Part shown: piece after piece, positions 27,942 through 37,183 of the stretch | How positions within the stretch are numbered: position 1 is the stretch's first letter | Layout: each line of letters starts with the position of its first letter | Source: G963701675 sp963701675 | GTDB lineage: Bacteria; Planctomycetota; Planctomycetia; Gemmatales; Gemmataceae | Reading direction: 5' to 3' | Length of the DNA: 64,000 bases | Assembly (NCBI GenBank): GCA_963701675.1 | Contig: OY969623.1 | Coordinates: forward strand, 248,001 to 312,000 | Position numbers and translations under genes: made by a program | The notes under the pieces: generated by a model | Seen by the model: only the letters and a program-made list of their open reading frames with translations | Databases searched by the model: none | Told to the model about the DNA's origin: nothing

Positions 27942-29669
27942 TTAAGTAATCGCGTCCAAATCGGCCGTGGGGTCCGGCCGAGCCCCGTTCACGGGGCTTT
28001 CCGCGGGGCGGTAGTAGGCCCGGCGTTGAGGCCGGGTGGACCAGTCGGTGTCATTTTGATTAGCCCCGTTTATGGGGCTTCTCGCCGTTTGGCTTGAGCC
28101 GTTGGCATCCGGTGGCTCAAGCCGAACATCGAGAAACCCCATGAACGGGCTTGCCGTCGCGGGGAGCGTCGCCAAACCCGCCGTCAACGGCGGGCCTAAC
28201 ACCGCTGCGCGGGAAGCCTTGTAAACGAGGCTGCTGACGAGCGACGCGGTCGAGCGAGTTGGAGAACTCGTATCGGGTATCGGCGACGCCTGCACCTCGA
28301 ACGCCCCGATGTCAATCGTGCCGTTCACAATCCGCGGAAACCCCGGCCCGCGCTGGTCGAACTCCGGAGCGTCGGTGTTATCACCGGCATCGATGGCCGG
28401 GCTGCCGGGGAGGAGCTCGATCGTTAACGTCGGCCCGCCGTTGTCAGCGAGGGGGCCGAGCATCGGATCGGTATCGAGGAAATCGGTATCATCAAAATTC
28501 TGCCCGCCGTTGCTGTTGCCGAACACGTTGAAGCTTGAAGAATTTAGCCAGCCTTTGAAGTCCGGATAAAAAAGCCCCGCCGCATTCTCGGCCACGATCG
28601 TGTTTCGAAAGTGATTGAAACAACCACCGCAAGCTCCGTGGATGCCGCCACCCTGGTCGTCAGCGACGTTTCTGGCAATCGTACTGTAGGCGATATTCAA
28701 CTCTCCGCCGCCGGCGGTGTTGAAGATACCCCCGCCGTCATTGGCATGGTTTCCTGCGATAGTGCTGTTTTCCAGTGTGAGCTCGAATGCAAACCGGTTG
28801 TGGATACCGCCGCCTCTTCCGGTCGCAGCGATGTTATCCCTAATCGTTGAGTCTCGAATAGTTGCGATACGTTCGTTCAGAATCCCGGCTCCGCCGTTCG
28901 GCGACGCGACATTTCCGGAAAATGTACTTCGGATTACGGTAATGGTCCCTTCGTTTTCAATACCGCCACCTTCGCTAGCGGTATTTCCGCTAATCTCCGA
29001 ATCCTCTAGTGTCACGATGCTGCCAGCCGAATTCAGAATCCCACCACCTCCAGACGAGCCCGAGCTGTTTCCCGTGAGTTTGGAGTGTATCAGTGTGAGC
29101 GGTCCGCCAGCGTTGAAAATGCCGCCACCACCACTGAATGCGTTGTTGTCTTGAATTGAAGTCGTGTACGCCAAGAGGGTGCCACTATTGTAAATCCCAC
29201 CGCCTTGGTTGGACGGTGACTTGGTTTGGTTTTCGGCGACGACAACGTCGGCCAGGGTTAGAATGCCCGCGTTGTTGATGCCTCCACCGAGCGACGAAAG
29301 ACCGTTCGTAATCGTAACGCTGTAGATTTCCACGGACACGCCGCTTGCAACGGTGAGAATGCGATAATCACCGCCGGAATCACGCCGAATCACCAGTTGA
29401 TCGGCCCCAGGACCGGCAATCCCCAGTGCCTCGGAGATGGATGGCAATATACCGGTGAGATTAATCGTCCCCGTCACCGTGAAGTCAATCGCATCCGGCC
29501 CCGGCTCGGCGTTGACCTTGTTGATGCAATAACGCAGGTCGCCGCGGAAGCCCTTGCCGACACCGCTGTCGCTGAGCCGCGTGACGTGGCAGGTGGACAT
29601 CAAGGTGCGGTCTTCGAGGGGTTCGAGGGTAGGCCGGCGGTTGAGCGCGAAGCGATAAATCGATGTCAT
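27942..29669 (-). CDS. Choice-of-anchor Q beta-helix protein 1
   Basis: The start is taken at 29669 (MTSIYRFALNRRPTLEPLED) behind GGAGGGGGAA; the track to 29762 has no site. The 575-residue product has the leader LEPLEDRTLMS, then CHVTRLSDSGVGKGFRGDLR and INLTG. A right-handed beta-helix of GGGIxNxGTLT-type turns follows (polymorphic-membrane-protein-like). The choice-of-anchor Q block reads ADNGGPTLTIELLPGSPAID, DQRGPGFPRIVNGTIDIGAF. Beyond it, about 100 residues are encoded largely by palindromic DNA (see 27981-28194), so the true tail has probably been extended by repeats. Confidence 0.88.
   Translation of the reverse strand: MTSIYRFALNRRPTLEPLEDRTLMSTCHVTRLSDSGVGKGFRGDLRYCINKVNAEPGPDAIDFTVTGTINLTGILPSISEALGIAGPGADQLVIRRDSGGDYRILTVASGVSVEIYSVTITNGLSSLGGGINNAGILTLADVVVAENQTKSPSNQGGGIYNSGTLLAYTTSIQDNNAFSGGGGIFNAGGPLTLIHSKLTGNSSGSSGGGGILNSAGSIVTLEDSEISGNTASEGGGIENEGTITVIRSTFSGNVASPNGGAGILNERIATIRDSTIRDNIAATGRGGGIHNRFAFELTLENSTIAGNHANDGGGIFNTAGGGELNIAYSTIARNVADDQGGGIHGACGGCFNHFRNTIVAENAAGLFYPDFKGWLNSSSFNVFGNSNGGQNFDDTDFLDTDPMLGPLADNGGPTLTIELLPGSPAIDAGDNTDAPEFDQRGPGFPRIVNGTIDIGAFEVQASPIPDTSSPTRSTASLVSSLVYKASRAAVLGPPLTAGLATLPATASPFMGFLDVRLEPPDANGSSQTARSPINGANQNDTDWSTRPQRRAYYRPAESPVNGARPDPTADLDAIT
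27981..28194. repeat. Cluster of four short palindromes in the 3' end of beta-helix gene 1
   Basis: AGCCCCG-TTCA-CGGGGCT (27981-27998), AGCCCC-GTTTAT-GGGGCT (28062-28079), GGCTTGAGCC/GGCTCAAGCC (28091-28100, 28114-28123) and CCCGCCGT-CA-ACGGCGGG (28177-28194). They lie inside the coding sequence after the conserved anchor block. Similar AGCCC-type hairpins are seen at 7738 and 42677, which suggests one dispersed family. Confidence 0.7.
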
Positions 29670-30028
29670 TGAATGTTCCCCCTCCGGGAATTGAGCTCCA
29701 AGTGCAGGCGCACGTTGAGCGTGCGCACGAGTCCCTATTATTAAAGGGTGATTTCGAGCCAAAACCGGACGCGCTATTTTTGAGATTTTTCAGTTTTAAT
29801 ATTAGAGCTTGATGACATTCGACGCAAGTAGGTATTAGTTAACAGCTTGCGGGATTAATGATCGTTGGGCAGAAGCAAAGAATCTAGACTGCTCATCGAG
29901 CACGCAAACACAGCTGACGGGCCAACGCGGCCACGGAAACCGTGGTTGATGATGTTTTGGAATGTCTGCGGCATGGCGCCGTCGTTCCCAGGAGCGGCTG
30001 GGAACGACGGCGCCAGAGCCGTATTTCG
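29670..30028. promoter_or_regulatory. 359-base intergenic region with conserved upstream box and strong hairpin
   Basis: Bases 29742-29774 (TAAAGGGTGATTTCGAGCC...CGGACGCGC) recur with few changes at 38669-38700, in both cases about 75-145 bases upstream of a choice-of-anchor Q start on the minus strand, so this may be a shared promoter element. A short hairpin GCGCACG/CGTGCGC lies at 29708-29726. A perfect 17-bp palindrome, TGGCGCCGTCGTTCCCA (29974-29990) with 29999-30015, loop GGAGCGGC, sits just after the FG-GAP gene 4 stop and can terminate it. No gene is seen here. Confidence 0.55.
29974..30015 (-). terminator. Perfect 17-bp palindrome after FG-GAP gene 4
   Basis: TGGCGCCGTCGTTCCCA (29974-29990) and its exact reverse complement (29999-30015) flank an 8-base loop. 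It begins 14 bases after the stop codon of FG-GAP gene 4. There is no T-run. The core TTCCCA..TGGGAA hairpin is of a type often repeated in planctomycete genomes (recollection, not checked). Confidence 0.6.
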
Positions 30029-32479
30029 TCAGATTAGATCCAGGGACAGCGGCGCGGCGAACAAGTCGTCGACAGCCGCGGCAGTGGAGACGTTGCTATA
30101 ACGGGCCGCCGGACGGACTACCTTGAAAACCGGCATGACTGAACCGTCGTGGGTGCTTCCAACGGACGATTCCGGACGCTGAACATCCGCAGTCGGCGGC
30201 GTCACGTCACCGGCATCCAGGTCAATTCCAGGCGGGGGCGTGATGGGAAGCGCGACTCCCTTGTTAAGCAGGATGCTCACTCGCCCCGGGCCGAAGGGGA
30301 CGACATCAACCGGACTGCCGACGGCGATGTCTGTCATCCCGTCGCCGTCAAAGTCGGCGGTTGCAACCATATCGGGCTTAGAGCCGGCCAGATAGATTTG
30401 CAATGAAAACGTTCCGTCGTCGTTGCTCAGCATCAAGGTCGCCTTCTGCTGGTTGCTTACTGCGACGATGTCGAGGCGATTGTCGCTGTTGAAGTGCCCA
30501 ACCGCCACATCGTGATGCTGGCCGATGTTATGGTTGACGGCTGGATCGAAGGTGCCCGTCGCCTTTTCCTCGGAAGATGTCGAGTCCGGAGCCGTTTTCG
30601 TTCACCACGATAATATCGACGAACCCGTCGCCGGTAACATCACCGGCGGTGAGGGCCTTGGATCCACCAGTGCCGTAATCCACGTGCGGAATAAAGCTCG
30701 CGTCGCCGCGGTTCAGATAGACCGACATCTTGGAAGGGTTGGCGTTGGAACTGGCGAGATCGGGGAATCCGTCGCCGTCAAAGTCCGCCGTGACTATGTC
30801 AAAGACCGCAGAAACCGTTGGGTACGTCGCAAACGGGTAATAAGTTCCGTCGCCCGCGCCCAACACAATGCCGATCGTGCTGTTCGTGTTGGTGACAGCC
30901 GAGTCAAGTTTGCCGTCCTTATTGAAATCCGCCGCGACGATCGCGTTGGCGTTGCCGCCAGTCAAATAGATGACGGCCGGGCTGAAGGTGCCGTCACCGT
31001 TATTCAGCAGCACCGTCACCCCATCCACATTGGTTTCTGCGGCAAGGACGTCGGTGTCGCCGTCCCCGTCGACATCACCCACCGTGACATCTTGCGGCCC
31101 GACACCGGCTTTGTAACTGACCGGTGGAAGGAAAACACCGCCGCCGGCATTGATGAGTATGTTCACCGACGGATTCGGCGGTGACGACGGCAGATTGGAA
31201 GTCACCAGGTCTTGCAGCCCGTCGCCGTTCAGGTCAGCCGCGGCAATGGCGTTGGGATTCGGGCCGATCGGGTAAGTGGGTGCCGTATTAAACGTGCCGT
31301 TGCCCAGACTTGAGATCACGGCGACGCCACTGGCATTGTCGCTAGCAGAAAGGTTGCTGTTGAGCACGGCCAGGTCGTCGATGTTGTCGCCGGTGAAATC
31401 GGTCGCAACAACCGTCAACGGCGTCACGCCGGCATAAATGGTGTGGGGCGGCTGGAATGTACCGGTCCCGGTTCCACGAAGGACGACCATACGATTGAAG
31501 GAGTGCGAGATCGTCACGGCCAGGTCCGCGGCCCCGTCGGCATCGATGTCACCGGCCGTGAGGGCGACGGGCTTTTGGCCGATGAATATGGAGGTACTGT
31601 TCTGGAAGGTGCCGTCGCCATTGCCCAAACGCACTTCGATATTGTCGGACGCGCAGGTGGTAAAGTTGTCGGTGTAAGAGTGCGTGTTTGCGACGGCGAA
31701 GTCGAGATTGCCGTCGTTGTTGAAGTCGGCCAGCGTGATGTCGCCGGGGGCTTGGGCGAGGTATCCGGCAACGCTCTGTGCGGTCCCATTCGAGACCGTC
31801 AGAACCGATACCGTGGGGCTGGTCACACCGCACTGGCTCGACATCGACGTAAAGCCCGCGACCAGGATGTCGTCGTTTCCGTCGCCGTTGACGTCACCGG
31901 TGGCGACCGCCCGGCCTCGGGTGCCGATGACATAATTCTGCGTCGGTTGAAAGCCACCGCCGCCGGTTCCGATCAACAGACTCAATCCCGTTTGCCCATT
32001 AGCGACATCGTTGGACACGGCCATGTCTAGATGGCCATCCCCGTTGAAGTCGCCGACCGATATGTCCGTCGGGTTTGGTCCAGACGAGAACGTGATGGGC
32101 CGGCGGAACATGCCCGTGCCCGAGCCACGCAGCAGGCTGACGGTTTCATTGACATCATTCGTAACGACGATATCGAGCTTACCGTCGCCGTTCATGTCGC
32201 CGACGTCGATCGAGTTGGTGTCGACGCCGCCGCTGGGGAAGCTCTTGGCGGCTTCGAAGTCGCCGTCTCCTTTGTTCATCAACACGTTGACTTTGCCCGG
32301 TGTCAATTTGTTGGCGACCGCGATGTCCATGTGGCCATCTTGGTTGAAGTCGCCGTGCGCCATGTCGACCGCCGAAAGTCCGGCGGGGTAGACAGGGGCG
32401 CCGCAAAACTTGGGCAGTCGCGCCGTTCTAGAAACTCAAGGGACAAACGCCGGCGAGACTTCGAGATCCTGCGAGTCAT
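30029..32479 (-). pseudogene. FG-GAP/VCBS repeat protein 4, split by two single-base indels
   Basis: The gene starts at 32479 (MTRRISKSRRRLSLEFLERR) behind AGGAGG. After DCPSFAAP the frame is lost at about 32400: one base seems missing where paralogues read APTVFPAGLS, and the frame resumes as VYPAGLSAVDMAHGDFNQDG. Near 30555-30557 an extra C (GCCCGTCGCC where sister blades have GCCGTCGCC) ends the frame early. The rest (DVAVGHFNSDNRLDIVAVSN onward) continues in another frame to 30029. Restoring both bases gives 816 residues, as expected from the 801-826 of its paralogues. It could be decay, phase switching or sequencing error; the G/C-run context favours error. Confidence 0.85.
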
Positions 32480-32491
32480 GTGCCGATCCTC

Positions 32492-34219
32492 CTAGACAAA
32501 AGGGGTGTAGTCCAAATCGGTCAATAACGCCTCGAACTCCGAGGCGAGCGCTGTTTCCATGGCAGGGCGATGAAGCATGCGCACCGCTGGCGGCTGCGAG
32601 TTCAATTCCAACCGTATGGGCGGCGGCTCTAGCGTGGATCGTATGCCGCCTATAGTACTCGATGGTTGTACCTCTCCGCCATCCAATTCTTCTTTTTTCG
32701 GAGGCGGAATCGAGGGGACATTGGTCGCCTGCACCTCGAAGGCCCCGATATCGATCGTGCCGTTCACGATCCGCGGAAACCCCGGCCCGCGCTGGTCCCA
32801 TTGGGGGGCGTCGGTGTTGTCGCCCGCGTCGATGGCGGAACTGCCGGGGAGCAGCGCCATCGTCAACGTCGGGCCGCCGTTGTCGGCGAGGGGGCCGAGG
32901 AGTGGATCATTGTTGAGGAGATCCGATTCATGATAGCCAGTCCCGCCGCTCGGATCCCCAAACAGATTGAATCCAGCCGAATCCAGCACACCCCATACGT
33001 TTGGACCCTCTGAATCAGCTGAGTTCAAGGCAACGATGCTGTTTTCAACCGTAATGGGAGTGAATGCGAACAAGCCGCCTCCGGCCTCATAGCCGGTGTC
33101 GCCGAAGGTCGTATTCCGAGTGACTGTACTATGAGAAAGTGTCATGGAGCCGGTGTTGTGTACTCCGGCGCCGCTCATCAACACATTCCCGCTGACGTTA
33201 GCGACCTCGGCCGCCAGGTTCTCCGTGATCGTGCTATTGTCGATCACGGCGGTACCGGCATTAAAGATGCCTCCGCCTGATGCGTAGGTGGTTTCGCCGG
33301 TGTACGCCGCGCGCATATAGACATCGTTGTGTGCGAACGTACTGTTCAAAACCGTCAGTTCTGCAGATTGATCGTTGTAGACACCCCCTCCGCGCGCACC
33401 GATGTCGCCTGAGTGCCCCAACGCGGTGTTTTCTACAACCGAACAATAATTGAGCGTCAGAGTGCCCTTGTTGAAAACTCCGGCGCCGCGGGCAGAAAGG
33501 AGGTAAATCAATCTAGGGTAGATGACATTTGCACCAATATTGGTGTACTCAATAGTGGCGACACCTCCGGTGTCATTAAAAATCCCGGCGCCATGGGCTT
33601 CCATTGCCGTAAACGGGGAGTCGGTCGCCGCATTGTCGGTGATAGAACTGTCCTGAACCGTGAGGGTTCCCTTGTTATAGATTCCCCCACCCAAATTGAG
33701 TCCAGCATTTTCTCGCACGCTTACCTGGTTAAGCAACAGGTTGCCTTCGTTGTAGATGCCACCGCCCATCGAATCGACGCCGCCCAGAACCGTCAAGCGG
33801 GTGATTTGAACGGTGACCCCTGGCGACACAGTGAAAATGCGATAGAAGGGCTCTGTCTCTCTGTGCACGAATAAAAGATCGGTTCCCGGTCCCCGGATTT
33901 CCATATCCGACGCGAGTACTGGGAGCGTACCGGTCAGGTTGATCGTCCCCGTCACCGTAAAGTCGATGGCATCCGGCCCCGGCTCGGTGTTGACCTTGTT
34001 GATGCAATAGCGCAAATCGCCGCGGAAGCCTTTGCCGACGCCGCTGTCGCTCAGGCGTGTGACGTGGCAGGTGGACATGAGCGTGCGGTCTTCGAGCGGT
34101 TCCAATCGTGGATGGTAGGGTGCGTCAAGTCTGCGCGGACGCACCGTTTGTCGGCAGCCAGAACGGTGCGTCTTCGAAGACTCGACACACCCTACGGACC
34201 GGCTTGAAATGCGAGTCAT
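32492..34219 (-). CDS. Choice-of-anchor Q beta-helix protein 2
   Basis: The 575-residue product has an odd leader: MTRISSRSVGCVESSKT, a Cys/Arg-rich stretch made by an inserted inverted repeat, and only then HPRLEPLEDRTLMSTCHVTR. After FRGDLRYCINKVNTEPGPDA and INLTGTLP, beta-helix turns follow (GGGIYNEGNLLLNQVSV, GAGVFNKGTLTLNYCSV). The anchor block reads ADNGGPTLTMALLPGSSAID and GPGFPRIVNGTIDIGAFEVQ. A charged tail follows (PPKKEELDGGEVQP). The stop is 12 bases from the FG-GAP gene 4 start. Confidence 0.9.
   Translation of the reverse strand: MTRISSRSVGCVESSKTHRSGCRQTVRPRRLDAPYHPRLEPLEDRTLMSTCHVTRLSDSGVGKGFRGDLRYCINKVNTEPGPDAIDFTVTGTINLTGTLPVLASDMEIRGPGTDLLFVHRETEPFYRIFTVSPGVTVQITRLTVLGGVDSMGGGIYNEGNLLLNQVSVRENAGLNLGGGIYNKGTLTVQDSSITDNAATDSPFTAMEAHGAGIFNDTGGVATIEYTNIGANVIYPRLIYLLSARGAGVFNKGTLTLNYCSVVENTALGHSGDIGARGGGVYNDQSAELTVLNSTFAHNDVYMRAAYTGETTYASGGGIFNAGTAVIDNSTITENLAAEVANVSGNVLMSGAGVHNTGSMTLSHSTVTRNTTFGDTGYEAGGGLFAFTPITVENSIVALNSADSEGPNVWGVLDSAGFNLFGDPSGGTGYHESDLLNNDPLLGPLADNGGPTLTMALLPGSSAIDAGDNTDAPQWDQRGPGFPRIVNGTIDIGAFEVQATNVPSIPPPKKEELDGGEVQPSSTIGGIRSTLEPPPIRLELNSQPPAVRMLHRPAMETALASEFEALLTDLDYTPFV
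34115..34195. repeat. 34-bp-arm inverted repeat within the leader codons of beta-helix gene 2
   Basis: GTAGGGTGCGTCAAGTCTGC... (34115-34148) pairs with 34162-34195 (about five mismatches in 34), loop 13 bases. It lies in frame from about codon 9 to codon 35, between the start codon and the LEPLEDR motif, and adds about 27 residues to the leader relative to sister proteins. Confidence 0.75.
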
Positions 34220-34298
34220 ATGCTCCTCCGTTGGAATTTGGCATCTCCAATTCTCTGCGAGCTCCGCGGTTCGTTCTTCAAACCGTGGAGCTTGTCAA

Positions 34299-35477
34299 TC
34301 AAACGTTTTCATCGGACGCAAAGAATGCGGCGGTCAATAACACGGCGGGGTCAGGAGACCCGCGCCGAGCGCTGGGCGGATTCGATATACCCGACGCTTG
34401 CACCTCGAACGCGCCGATGTCGATCGTACCGTTCACGATTCGCGGAAACCCCGTCCCGCGCTGGTCAAACTCCGGCGCGTCGGTGTTGTCGCCGGCATCT
34501 ATGGCGGGGCTGCCGGGGAGGAGGGCGTGCGTCAACGTCGGGCCGCCGTTGTCGGCGAGAGTGCCGAGCATGGCATCGCCGCCAATGAAATTGGTTGCGA
34601 CTGGGCAATTGCAATCTCCACCAGGGTTGCCTGAGACAATGGTGTTACGAATGGAATTCGGAGTTCCGAATATCCCGCCGCTAGGTTGGGGTGAGCCGTT
34701 CCTCACGGCGAAATTCGCAGAGATCGTGCTGTTGCTGATATGCAGGATGCCGCTCCCCTCGTTCTCGATGCCGCCCCCCGAAGCCCACGTCGACGTGGGA
34801 ATTCCATCGGCAAGGGCCGAATTGTTTGAAATGGTGGAATTGTTGATAGTGAGCGTAGCACCTGCTTTATTGAAAATTCCGCCGCCGCGCGATGAGGAAT
34901 GTGTTCCCGGACTGTCGGGAACCGAATTGTGTGCGATGAGGCTCGAAGCAATGGATAAGACTCCCTCGTTATATATCCCCCCCGCACGCTGAAGAGCGGA
35001 CGAAGAGGCCATGTTGTGTACCACGGCACTGTCCATGAGAGTAAGCGATCCCGAATTGTAAATGCCGCCACCCCAACCATCTTTCTCGGTGGTTCCCGCC
35101 CCATTCGGGTGGCCATTGGTGATCGTGACACTGTAGATCTGTACGTTCACGTCTCCAGGCACCGTGAAGATGCGATAATCTCCGCCTGAGTCTCGACGGA
35201 TGGTCACAACATCAGCACCGGGTCCGGCGATGATCAAATCATCACTCAGGTCCGGCAGTTTACCTGTCAGATTGATCGTCCCCGTTACGCCGAAGATGAT
35301 GAGATCCTCGCCAGGAACGGCGTTAGCCTGCGTGATGCAATAGCGAAGGTCGCCGAAGACGCTGCGGCCTTTGCCCATATCGCTGAGGCGGGTCACGGTG
35401 TAGGTATCCATCACGATGCGATCTTCCAACGCATCGAGCTTCAAGTGCGTGCGATGTTGTCGCCGAGACATGCTCAT
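34299..35477 (-). CDS. Choice-of-anchor Q beta-helix protein 3 (short)
   Basis: The 392-residue product is the shortest intact family member here. The leader is RRQHRTHLKLDALEDRIVMD, then TYTVTRLSDMGKGRSVFGDL in place of the usual CHVTR text, so it is more diverged. Beta-helix turns (GGGIYNSGSLTLMDSAV, GGGIFNKAGATLTINNS) are followed by a Cys pair in GGDCNCPVA. The anchor block reads ADNGGPTLTHALLPGSPAID. It ends VLLTAAFFASDENV. The helix is too short for as many rungs as its neighbours. It begins five bases downstream of the stop of the gene at 35483. Confidence 0.9.
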   Translation of the reverse strand: MSMSRRQHRTHLKLDALEDRIVMDTYTVTRLSDMGKGRSVFGDLRYCITQANAVPGEDLIIFGVTGTINLTGKLPDLSDDLIIAGPGADVVTIRRDSGGDYRIFTVPGDVNVQIYSVTITNGHPNGAGTTEKDGWGGGIYNSGSLTLMDSAVVHNMASSSALQRAGGIYNEGVLSIASSLIAHNSVPDSPGTHSSSRGGGIFNKAGATLTINNSTISNNSALADGIPTSTWASGGGIENEGSGILHISNSTISANFAVRNGSPQPSGGIFGTPNSIRNTIVSGNPGGDCNCPVATNFIGGDAMLGTLADNGGPTLTHALLPGSPAIDAGDNTDAPEFDQRGTGFPRIVNGTIDIGAFEVQASGISNPPSARRGSPDPAVLLTAAFFASDENV

Positions 35478-35482
35478 ACCTC

Positions 35483-37036
35483 CTAAAGGGTTGAAGACGA
35501 GGTTATCGAGTGCTGATCGAATTGTGTTTCGTTGGAGAGGGCGCTAATCGCAGTCATCACGACGGCTTTAACAGCGGGCATTCGACGAAGATTCCGAACG
35601 GACGGGACCGAAGTGGATTGCACCTCGAAGGCCCCAATGTCAATGATGCCGTTCACAATCCGCGGGAACCCCGGGCCGCGCTGGTCGAAATCGGGCGCAT
35701 CAGTATTGTCGCCCGCATTGATGGCCGCGCTGCCGGGCAAGAGGGCCATGGTGAGAGTCGGCCCGCCGTTGTCGGCGAGGGGGCCGAGAAGCGGATCGAC
35801 GTCGAGAAGATCGGAGGCGTGATAGCCCGACCCATCCGCGCTATGACCGAAGAGATTGTGAAACGAACTGGTTAGCGTGCCCCAAAGATCCGACGGACCG
35901 GAACTAATCGGTGAAAACTCAGAAAGGTTGTCTGCCACGACCGTGTTGCTTGCGTGAACCAAGCCGCCGCCAACATAGATGCCGGCCCCTTTCCTGTCAG
36001 ATATGCCACCTGCGAAGCTTTCGAGAATGTTTTCGGCGACCGAGCTGTGGCTTATCGTCAGTGTGCCGGATGCATTGTAGATGCCCGCTCCCCGTGAGGT
36101 GGCGTCGTTGCCTTCTACCCGGACATAGTTTAGCGCGATCGTGGTGTTGACAATGGTCATTGTCCCTGCGTTATGGACGCCCCCGCCGTGTCCTCCGGTC
36201 TGTGGGTTAACACCTTCCGACATCGAGTTGGATGTAATCAAGCTGCTGTCGATGGACGCGGTCCCGGCGTTATAGACGCCGATGCCGAACATGGTGCCAA
36301 AGTTGGGAGTGGCGCCCGAATCGAGCTTGTTATTGCCGATGACGCTGTACTGCATGGTCAATTCGGCATTAAACGCGTTGTAGATACCGCCGCCGGCTGT
36401 TTGATTGAAACAGGAGCCGCCCTGACAAGGGCTACGAGCAATATTTCCATCGACGGTGGAGTTCAGGAGAGTTAGTGTGCTCCCGCTCTCGTTGAAGATG
36501 CCGCCGCCCAAGCCGAGGTTATTGCTGGAGGCAAAATTGCCGCGAATGTCACTGTCCGTTACGGTAAGAACGCCCGCATTGTAAATGCCGCCCCCCACCC
36601 CCGAGGTGCTGGTACTGGAGTTGAGCACAACGTGATCAAGGGTGAGGGTTCCCTGGTTATAGATACCGCCGCCCACGTCGCCTCGGCCGTTGGCGATGGT
36701 AAGCCCACTTATGGTTGCTGTGTCGCCGGCAATCGTAAGGACGCGATAGTCGCCGCCGGTGTCACGTCGCACAGTCAAGAGCGCCGAACCTGGCCCTTGA
36801 ATATCGACACCAGAGACGAGGTCCGGTAATGGGCCCGTTAAGTTAATCGTCCCCGTCACATGGAAATCAATTACATCCCCTCCGGGATTGGCGTTGACCT
36901 TGTCGATGCAATAGCGCAGGTCGCCGCGGAATCCCATGCCGATACCTGCATCGCCGAAGCGCGTCACATGGCAGGTGGATAACATGGTGCGGTCTTCGAG
37001 GGATTCAAGCCGGAGTGATAGAGAACGCGCATTCAT
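35483..37036 (-). CDS. Choice-of-anchor Q beta-helix protein 4
   Basis: The 517-residue product starts MNARSLSLRLESLEDRTMLS then TCHVTRFGDAGIGMGFRGDL. Beta-helix rungs alternate GGGIYNQGTLTLDHVVL with GGGIFNESGSTLTLLNS and GAGIYNASGTLTISHSS. Cys pairs occur in SPCQGGSCFN. The anchor block reads ADNGGPTLTMALLPGSAAIN then GPGFPRIVNGIIDIGAFEVQ. It is presumed exported and cell-surface attached; such beta-helices may bind polysaccharide, but no catalytic site is evident. Confidence 0.9.
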   Translation of the reverse strand: MNARSLSLRLESLEDRTMLSTCHVTRFGDAGIGMGFRGDLRYCIDKVNANPGGDVIDFHVTGTINLTGPLPDLVSGVDIQGPGSALLTVRRDTGGDYRVLTIAGDTATISGLTIANGRGDVGGGIYNQGTLTLDHVVLNSSTSTSGVGGGIYNAGVLTVTDSDIRGNFASSNNLGLGGGIFNESGSTLTLLNSTVDGNIARSPCQGGSCFNQTAGGGIYNAFNAELTMQYSVIGNNKLDSGATPNFGTMFGIGVYNAGTASIDSSLITSNSMSEGVNPQTGGHGGGVHNAGTMTIVNTTIALNYVRVEGNDATSRGAGIYNASGTLTISHSSVAENILESFAGGISDRKGAGIYVGGGLVHASNTVVADNLSEFSPISSGPSDLWGTLTSSFHNLFGHSADGSGYHASDLLDVDPLLGPLADNGGPTLTMALLPGSAAINAGDNTDAPDFDQRGPGFPRIVNGIIDIGAFEVQSTSVPSVRNLRRMPAVKAVVMTAISALSNETQFDQHSITSSSTL

Positions 37037-37068
37037 TTTTTTCCTTCTGTTCGAGAGATCTTAATTTT

Positions 37069-37150
37069 GGTGGCACGCCCTGAGTCTTCGAAGGGCGTGG
37101 CTCCTCCGCCAGCATGGAGCACGCCCTTCGAAGACTCAGGGCGTGCCACC
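37069..37150 (-). terminator. Perfect 31-bp-arm inverted repeat between beta-helix genes 5 and 4
   Basis: GGTGGCACGCCCTGAGTCTT... (37069-37099) is exactly complementary to 37120-37150, with a 20-base loop. It lies after the stop of gene 5 (37184) and before the start of gene 4 (37036), on the strand of both. Such perfect arms are best explained as a recent REP-like insertion that may stop transcription. Confidence 0.65.
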
Positions 37151-37183
37151 CCGCAACGATTATGTTCATTCTGAGACCTCGTC

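Noticed and set aside
30029..30508. The 159-residue frame as a separate FG-GAP gene.
   Set aside because: It lacks a leader and continues blade order and text from the upstream frame after removal of one C.
20451..32479. Many long plus-strand open frames opposite the FG-GAP and beta-helix genes (for example 21402-22118 and 30525-31184).
   Set aside because: They mirror the periodic, GC-rich coding of the minus-strand repeats, have no ribosome sites, and give low-complexity translations. They are shadows.
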